From: Corydoras sp. C115
Taxonomy: Eukaryota > Chordata > Actinopteri > Siluriformes > Callichthyidae
DNA: 64,000 nucleotides
Direction of reading: 5' to 3'
Assembly: GCA_019802505.1 (NCBI GenBank)
Contig: JAFMOC010000017.1
Coordinates: forward strand, 2,468,501 to 2,532,500
Position 1 is the first letter of the stretch. The number at the start of each line of letters is the position of its first letter. A program made the translations under genes and the position numbers. Positions 57,454 to 64,000 of this stretch are shown here, one piece after another. Under the pieces are notes generated by a model. The model searched no databases, was not told the origin of the DNA, and saw only the letters and a program-made list of their open reading frames with translations.

Positions 57454-60400
57454 ATGGTAAGTGTGTTTAAACATGGCGCATGTGTTTAAATAACATCTAA
57501 TAAAAGTGTATTCTTAAAAAATAAACCTAAGCAACTCAAAACAATGAAAACGGTGATTGTGCGATCAAACGCCGGCACGCCTTCATCCAAAGCGCACATG
57601 TCGGCCTGAGGCGGCTATTATTAATGCTAACAGTTAGCTGTAAACTCGTGTTTGTAGAAATGCAAGTATCTGCACTAAATAATTAAACCGCGTTATGGTT
57701 TTATACACGAATAACCTGTCACAAAAAACACGTTACTGAAATATGCACAGAAAAAAACACAAGTTAAAATGTTAACTGTCATCATACTCCATTGTTTTAG
57801 CTTCTCATGGTAGCATTTTAGCTTCTTACTAACCCGATTATTCCGTTAAGCACATTTTGCGCAATTTAAAGCATATAATGTGAAGTACTTTCCTCCAAAC
57901 CTCGTTTTTAGCACGCAATACCGGGTCTTAACCAGTTATTTATGTTTGTCTTTGTGATGTGAGTTCATTTGCTACAGAAGCTTCTAGTGGTTTCTATGAG
58001 ACGTTGGGTGTCGCACTCCGAGCGAAAGCTTCAGGATTTACTTCAAATGTCGTTTCTATGGAAACCCACCGGCCTTTCTTAATATATGCTGTTACAGAAC
58101 ATTAACATTCATTTGTAACGTTATAGAATTTTTTTTTTGTTTTTTTTGTTTTATTTTTTTTGTTTTATTTGTTGGTAAAGAACGTCAACGCCGAGTTAGA
58201 ATTCTGTCTTAGACATCACATTCTTAAACGCCTCAAATGGCTTTTGCTTCCTAGGAAAGATGCAACAAACACTCATATTGGAATTCATTCGTTCATTATC
58301 TCCCGCTTTATCCTCTATTAGGGTCGCGGTGGGGTTCCCCATGCCCATCCAGGGGAGAGCGTCTCGGGCGCTGGGCAGATACACCCAAGACAGGGCGCCA
58401 ATCCATCGCTGGGCACACACTCACTCACACAGACAAACTCTATATGGGGCAATTTTTGAGAATTCAATTGACTTGATCCATGTTTTTGGACTGTGGGAGG
58501 AAACCGGAGAACCCGGAGGAAACCCACGCAGACACGGGGAGAACATGGAAACTCCACCCAGATGGGGATTCGAACCGGGAATTCCTAGCGCTGAGAGGTG
58601 AACGTGCTAACCACTAAGCCACCGTGCCGTCCTTATATTGGAATAGCATTAAAAATTGTAATCGTAGTTCTTTTATATTTAGAAATGACACACCTCAAAA
58701 TTAGATTTATTTATTTTATTTTATTTAAAAAAACGTGTTTATGGTAAGTTTATTTTGTATTGACAGGCTTCCATATCAATGGCACCAGTTAACATCTTCA
58801 AACATGGAGCTGATGAGGAAAAAGCTGAAACTGCTCGCCTGGTAGGTAGTTTTTTTATAGTTGATTTTATGTTACATACATATGTTTTGAGATTTATTGG
58901 ATTTGAAATGCTGTCCTGTGTTTATGGTAAAGACATTTGTTTACTGTGATTAATACCATAATGGTATTTTTTTTTTATGAAGTACTAACCATATTTTTCT
59001 TCTTCTTTTTTTGTTTTGTTATCCAGTCCTCTTTCATTGGTGCAATTGCTATTGGCGATCTGGTAAAAAGTACTCTCGGACCAAAAGGAATGGTATGCAT
59101 TTGGTGTAAACTAATTATTGTCACTTATATTTAGCTTGTTTTTTTCCTGCATGTCATTTCTTGCTGATCATTTTTGTAGGACAAAATCCTTTTGGGTGGA
59201 GGAAGAGAAGGATCTGTTACTGTGACCAATGATGGAGCAACTATTCTGAAAGCTATAGGAGTAGATAATCCTGCAGCCAAAGTGCTAGTTGGTAAGTGTG
59301 TTTAATTTATACAGCTTTTAAATTGACAACATGGCATAAAAAGTTGTTACATCTGTATTACTGTATTGTAAAGATATGTTGATATCTGAAGCATGTTGAA
59401 AGTCTTACTGTATATAGGATTTAAGTTTTATTATTAAAAATAAAATTAAAACCTTGATTATAGAACAATGTTTTAGTGATAATGCATACAGACTTAACCG
59501 AGTACTTTTATAATACAAATAAAAACATGTCATAATATTATTGTGCTTCAGTACAGACAGGTTTTCAGAGCAAAAGACATGTCATCTGGCTTAATCAGCT
59601 TTAGTATTTTTAAGAACATTTATTTAAAATTTTCATATGTTTAAATTATTAACATGCAGTTCTTCCATGGAAAATATGGCACATTTGAACATTTAACCGA
59701 TGCCTTTTTTAGATATGTCCAAGGTTCAGGACGATGAGGTTGGGGATGGCACTACATCTGTGACTGTGCTGGCAGCTGAACTGCTGAGGGTGAGCTTCTT
59801 AATAAATCTGGTCATTCTTTGTATTGTTGTTGCTCAGTATGAAACTAAACTATAACACTAAATTCACCTGTTTGTGCCTTATTACCCATGTTTTCAGCTG
59901 TAGGAGCATTTTATAATTTTACAGTTTTTAGTTCACCTGTTTTTGTGTATACTTTATTAGCACTCTTACCTGCAGTAACCACTTTAAATGAGTTCTATAC
60001 ATTTCTGTATACTAGGAAGCAGAGCTGCTGATTGCTAAAAAGATCCATCCTCAGATCATCATCTCAGGTTGGAGGAAGGCTACCCAGACTGCTCGTGAGG
60101 CCCTGAAGGCAGCTGCTGTAGATCACGGGTAAACGCAAGCTATTCTACCCATCCCTGTACTAATCAGTAAATGTCACATTTAGTCATACTTTGTTTGATT
60201 TTTGCACATGTTTTATAGGTTTAGTGCCTTTGTATATAAATTTGCTATGCAGTTGTTGGGCCAATATTGTTTTAGCCATTTGGATATAAAATGGTATTTA
60301 CTAGTAACACTAGTTTTTTTATTTATTACAGCAATGACCAGATAAAATTTCAGGAAGACCTGTTGAATATTGCTCGTACCACTCTGTCATCCAAACTTCT

Positions 60401-62760
60401 CACTCATCATAAAGACCACTTTGCTAAGCTGGCTGTACAGGCAGTACTAAGACTAAAGGGCTCTGGAAACCTGGAGGCCATCCATGTCATCAAAAAACTG
60501 GGCGGGAGCCTAACTGACTCCTACCTGGATGAAGGTAATAAATTTAATGACTGCAGATTGCAGTGCAAATTTAGCAAATACACATCTAATTAAAATTTAT
60601 ATACGTAAATATTTATAAAATCGAATTATGTTCAGTACAAAAACATTTTATTTTAAACGATGTTTCTAGTTAACCAGTTTTTAATCCTGTTGACAGGATT
60701 CTTGCTTGATAAGAAGATTGGTGTTAATCAACCTAAGAGAATCGAAAATGCAAACATCCTTATTGCCAACACTGGCATGGACACAGACAAAATTAAGGTG
60801 CACCCTTTAACCTCAATTAACAATCCTAATGTATTGTACTCAGCTTTCATTATAGTCTCAAATTTGTTAATTGCTGGAATGATGTGTTTACAGATTTTTG
60901 GCTCTAGAGTGCGTGTGGATTCTACAGCAAAAGTCGCAGAGATTGAACTCGCTGAAAAAGAGAAGATGAAGGAGAAAGTAGAGCGAATTCTAAAACATGG
61001 GATTAACTGTTTTATTAACAGGTACAATGTGTACATGTATATATTTTAAGGATTTTACAAACGAAATGTTTAAATGTTTTTATTTTCTTTAATAAATTTA
61101 TTTTTGGTTATTTTATGGAAGCTGTTATTAGGTTTTAAGATTGTCACTGTTTTTCATTTAGGCAGTTGATCTATAACTACCCTGAGCAGCTTTTTGCTGC
61201 TGCTGGTGTCATGGCCATTGAGCATGCTGACTTTGCTGGTGTGGAGCGACTGGCCCTGGTCACAGGTAGGTGAAACAAGTGTGTTTACTAAATAATAGAG
61301 CACAAAGTATTTAATTTAATATTTATAGATAATGGCTTCCTTTTTATGAATTGTAGCTCATTTTTCGGTGAATCAGTTGTGACGGTGCTGCTGGTAAATA
61401 AACCTTTTCTTTTCTTTATAGGAGGTGAGATTGCATCCACATTTGATCATCCTGAGTTGGTAAAGCTGGGTCACTGCAAACTGATTGAGGAAGTTATGAT
61501 TGGAGAAGACACACTTATTCATTTTTCTGGAGTGGACATGGGTGAGTAGAGAAAGTCTGTGCTTGAGATTTATTAATGTTATATGTTGATATTTGAATGT
61601 AATCCATTTCTCTGTTGGTGATCACTTAGGTGAGGCCTGCACTATCGTTTTGCGTGGAGCAACTCGGCAAATTCTGGATGAGGCAGAGCGTTCACTTCAT
61701 GATGCACTGTGTGTTTTGGCACAGACTGTTAAAGAGACTCGCACAGTGTATGGTGGAGGTAAGTGCAGAACTCTGTTTCTGTAAAGTTTTGCAGTGGTAG
61801 CTGTGCTACAGTATAATCGTCTGTTCTCATTGTTTAAATGTTAATATCAATCTTCTGCAGGCTGTTCTGAAATGCTGATGGCTAAAGTTGTATCAGACTT
61901 GTCTACCAGAACTCCAGGCAAAGAGGCTGTTGCCATGGAGTCTTTTGCTAAAGCATTGAGAATGGTGAGTTCAGAAATGTTTATTTGCCTGATGTTTCTA
62001 TAGTCTGTTTTCTTTAGTTAATATTCTCATTTTTACTAACATTTAATATTACCCACTAAAGCTGTATGTTTACTCATGTTTGTTTAGCTGCCTACCATTA
62101 TTGCGGATAATGCAGGTTATGATAGTGCAGACCTTGTAGCCCAGTTGAGAGCAGCTCACCAGGAGAACAAGACCACTTTTGGCCTGGGTGAGTTATGAGA
62201 CGGCAGCTCATACTTTTTTTTTTTTCCAAGTGCAAGCACCTTTATATCAAATTACTGAAAAAAGTAATGTTATTAGAACCAGAAATTATCCTACTTTTGT
62301 CATTTATGCTGTTGACCCCAGACATGAAACAGGGGACAATTGGTGACATGGCAGAGTTGGGCATCACCGAGAGCTTCCAGGTTAAGAGGCAGGTGCTGCT
62401 GAGCGCCTCTGAGGCAGCTGAGATGATCCTCCGTGTTGATGACATCATTAAGGCTGCACCAAGGTAAATTAGGATCAGTCATTTACAAATCTCATCTCAA
62501 TCTCATTATAAATTAGATTGTAAAATCTTAGAACTTTATTTTTTTTGGATGTTTATTTTGTGTTACCAAGATCACCTGGAAATAACGCTGTGATGTGTTT
62601 TTAATATTTAACTACATTTCTGTGTTCTAAATGTCTGGCATGGTTTATGTTAATAAGAAAATTGTTTGCATCTTTATTGGTGTAAGGCCACATGTTGGCA
62701 TGATTCTTACCACCTGCCATCTTTTTTAGGAAACGAGTTCCAGATCATCATCCTTGTTAA
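57454..62760 (+). CDS. cct2: CCT2, T-complex protein 1 subunit beta
   Basis: One of eight subunits of the cytosolic TRiC/CCT chaperonin that folds actin, tubulin and WD40 proteins using ATP. Sixteen exons: 57454-57456 (ATG only), 58767-58841, 59027-59092, 59180-59291, 59713-59789, 60016-60128, 60332-60534, 60697-60797, 60894-61021, 61162-61265, 61422-61541, 61630-61758, 61861-61964, 62088-62187, 62322-62463, 62730-62760 (TAA). The total of 535 residues equals the human length. The ATP site is intact: KSTLGPKGMDKIL, TNDGATILK and GDGTTSVTVLAAELL, with the catalytic Asp in GDGTTS. PVNIFKHGADEEKAETARL and the C-terminal RKRVPDHHPC are specific to the beta subunit. The first intron splits right after the start codon, so the 5' UTR sits with ATG alone. 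AATAAA at 62919-62924 is the likely poly(A) signal. Confidence 0.98.
58285..58634 (-). mobile_element. SINE in cct2 intron 1
   Basis: Full-length reverse copy. ATATTGGAAT is repeated at 58275-58284 and 58635-58644. Confidence 0.94.
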
Positions 62761-62924
62761 AGCTACTTTAGGAGATCAACAGGAGAAACAGAGATGATGT
62801 ATTTATTAAGCGAGACATTTTCTCCATTTTTGGGTCTCTATGTCCTTAGGCACTTCCTCTGTGTTCCAGTAGCTGTTTGTTTTCTGCCATTGTTCTATCA
62901 ACAGCTTGTTTACACCATAATAAA

Positions 62925-63740
62925 ATGTTATAAATGTTTGTGTGGAATTTCTCATTTGTCCTTGTTAATATCTTTTTTAAAAAAGCAACTTATGTATTTT
63001 TTTAGAAGCACAAGATTAATCACTGGTTGTTAGATTAGTGAGGAAACACTTCTTAATAACTAATGTTTGCATTTATTTATTTTAACTTATTTGTTAAAAA
63101 TAAGTTTTTTTAATAAAAAAAAAAATCAGGATTATTTTCAAAACAGCCAAAATGTTGAAAATCATGGTTTTGATTTTTTAACCATGTTATACTATCTGTT
63201 TTTAAATAAATATTGATCTTTAAGGTAACTTGCTGCTAAATGTGTAAGTTAAGAAAGGCAATTCTTTATTATACATAATGTGTAATGATAGTGGAGTTAT
63301 AAAAATAAAATACTTCTGTAATGTACAAGTATTTATGGAGGCGTAAATTGTTATTTACAGAAAAGAAGTCATGCAACAGTGATTCTGGCTGATTAGTGCC
63401 TGCGTATGGTCACTGCATGCCATGTTTAATCAAGAAGAGTACACAAGGTTATGACAACCTAAAATCAGCCCAAAGTGACTGTATTTATAGGAAAGTAATA
63501 AAATGCATTAGAAGTTGAATAATTGGTTCATGTAAATGAAAAAGTTTAAAACAACAGATTTACATGCATAGATTTTATCTTTTTTTTTAACTGATGATAA
63601 TAGTGACAGTTCTAATGTCATGTATGTTTCTTTAGATCTTTTGTTAGCTTCATTTAATAGCAATGTTCGGTATGCGTTTTTTCAAGATCTGGCTTTAGAG
63701 CATGACCTTTCAGAGTTGTTAAGACCTTGGACCATTTGCC
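62925..63740. other. Intergenic downstream of cct2, nothing recognised
   Basis: AT-rich, with several A- and T-runs and no exon or repeat family I can identify. Confidence 0.6.
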
Positions 63741-63746
63741 ATATCA

Positions 63747-63756
63747 GTCATGTGAC
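63747..63756 (+). promoter_or_regulatory. E-box GTCATGTGAC (MITF/TFE-type site)
   Basis: TCATGTGA is the preferred core of MiT/TFE transcription factors, which control lysosomal genes. It lies about 160 bp upstream of a signal-peptide ATG. TTTATAATAA near 63856 could act as a TATA box for the same gene. Confidence 0.35.
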
Positions 63757-63907
63757 CCACGCACAAACGCTATCTGTATCAAGATTGGTTGGTTTAATTG
63801 AATGATCCTAAGGTTCTAATCAGGATGAGATATTTTTTTTTTTGTATGACCGTGTGTTTATAATAACAGCAACCAGCCAGAGACTGTCAGTCAGAGAAAA
63901 GCTCAAG

Positions 63908-63966
63908 ATGACGCGAATCCTGTTCCTCCTGCTCCTTCCTCTATGTTCTGTGAATGCCCTTATAAG
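63908..63966 (+). CDS. First exon of a secreted/lysosomal protein, possibly cathepsin D-like
   Basis: A 59-bp exon with an ATG in good context (CTCAAGATGA) and a donor AG/GTAAAA after phase 2. It encodes MTRILFLLLLPLCSVNALI plus two bases of the next codon: a textbook signal peptide with cleavage expected after SVNA or nearby. Cathepsin D and related aspartic proteases begin with a signal peptide followed by AL(V/I)RIPL, and their short first exon breaks near this Arg. ALI plus AG (Arg or Ser) fits this. The upstream TCATGTGA box fits a lysosomal gene. Only 19 residues are visible, so other secreted proteins remain possible. Confidence 0.4.
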
Positions 63967-64000
63967 GTAAAATGAGTTTTGTATAGTTATATTATATATT

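Noticed and set aside
60728..61036. Minus-strand frame opposite cct2 exons
   Set aside because: Antisense shadow of conserved cct2 coding sequence.

Overview
The window is vertebrate nuclear DNA from a teleost fish. Genes are split into many short exons with GT/AG introns. The coding segments read as fish orthologues of conserved vertebrate proteins. The window is crowded with one young tRNA-derived SINE (about 34 copies or fragments, roughly one sixth of the sequence). That SINE has the same architecture as zebrafish DANA and catfish Mermaid elements, so an ostariophysan fish (catfish, characin or cyprinid relative) is my guess; the species cannot be fixed from the sequence alone.

Layout: (1) 1-3.7 kb, the last four coding exons of ttll1 (+), a tubulin polyglutamylase. 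(2) 5.1-25.2 kb, pacsin2 (+), an F-BAR/SH3 membrane-bending protein, with a noncoding first exon, a 10-kb first intron and a 1.3-kb 3' UTR. (3) 26.8-34.5 kb, arfgap3 (+), a Golgi Arf1 GTPase-activating protein with 16 coding exons. These three share order and orientation with human TTLL1-PACSIN2-ARFGAP3 on 22q13. (4) 36.3-40.9 kb, ikbip (+), a single-pass coiled-coil ER protein with two alternative 3'-terminal exons. (5) 41.2-43.5 kb, ckap4 (-), a second single-pass coiled-coil ER protein, tail-to-tail with ikbip. (6) 46.5-51.1 kb, terf2 (+), the telomere-binding shelterin protein (TRFH plus Myb). (7) 52.3-54.6 kb, rab19 (-), a small GTPase. (8) 57.4-62.9 kb, cct2 (+), the beta subunit of the TRiC/CCT chaperonin, 16 exons, complete at 535 residues. 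(9) 63.9 kb to the edge, the signal-peptide exon of another gene, tentatively an aspartic protease of the cathepsin D type.

The genes do not form a pathway. They are independent housekeeping or cell-biology genes; there is some thematic overlap in membrane traffic (pacsin2, arfgap3, rab19) and ER sheet structure (ckap4, ikbip). The space between and inside genes is mostly AT-rich intron and intergenic sequence, SINEs, microsatellites (TG/TA, CT), older SINE relics and two Tc1-like transposon relics.

I found no wholly new gene system. The most unusual signal is in the SINEs. They recur as same-orientation head-to-tail pairs (six pairs plus one five-piece mosaic). Target-site duplications, shared private deletions and a shared 10-bp linker show that at least some pairs behave as units, either moved as dimers or made by unequal exchange.
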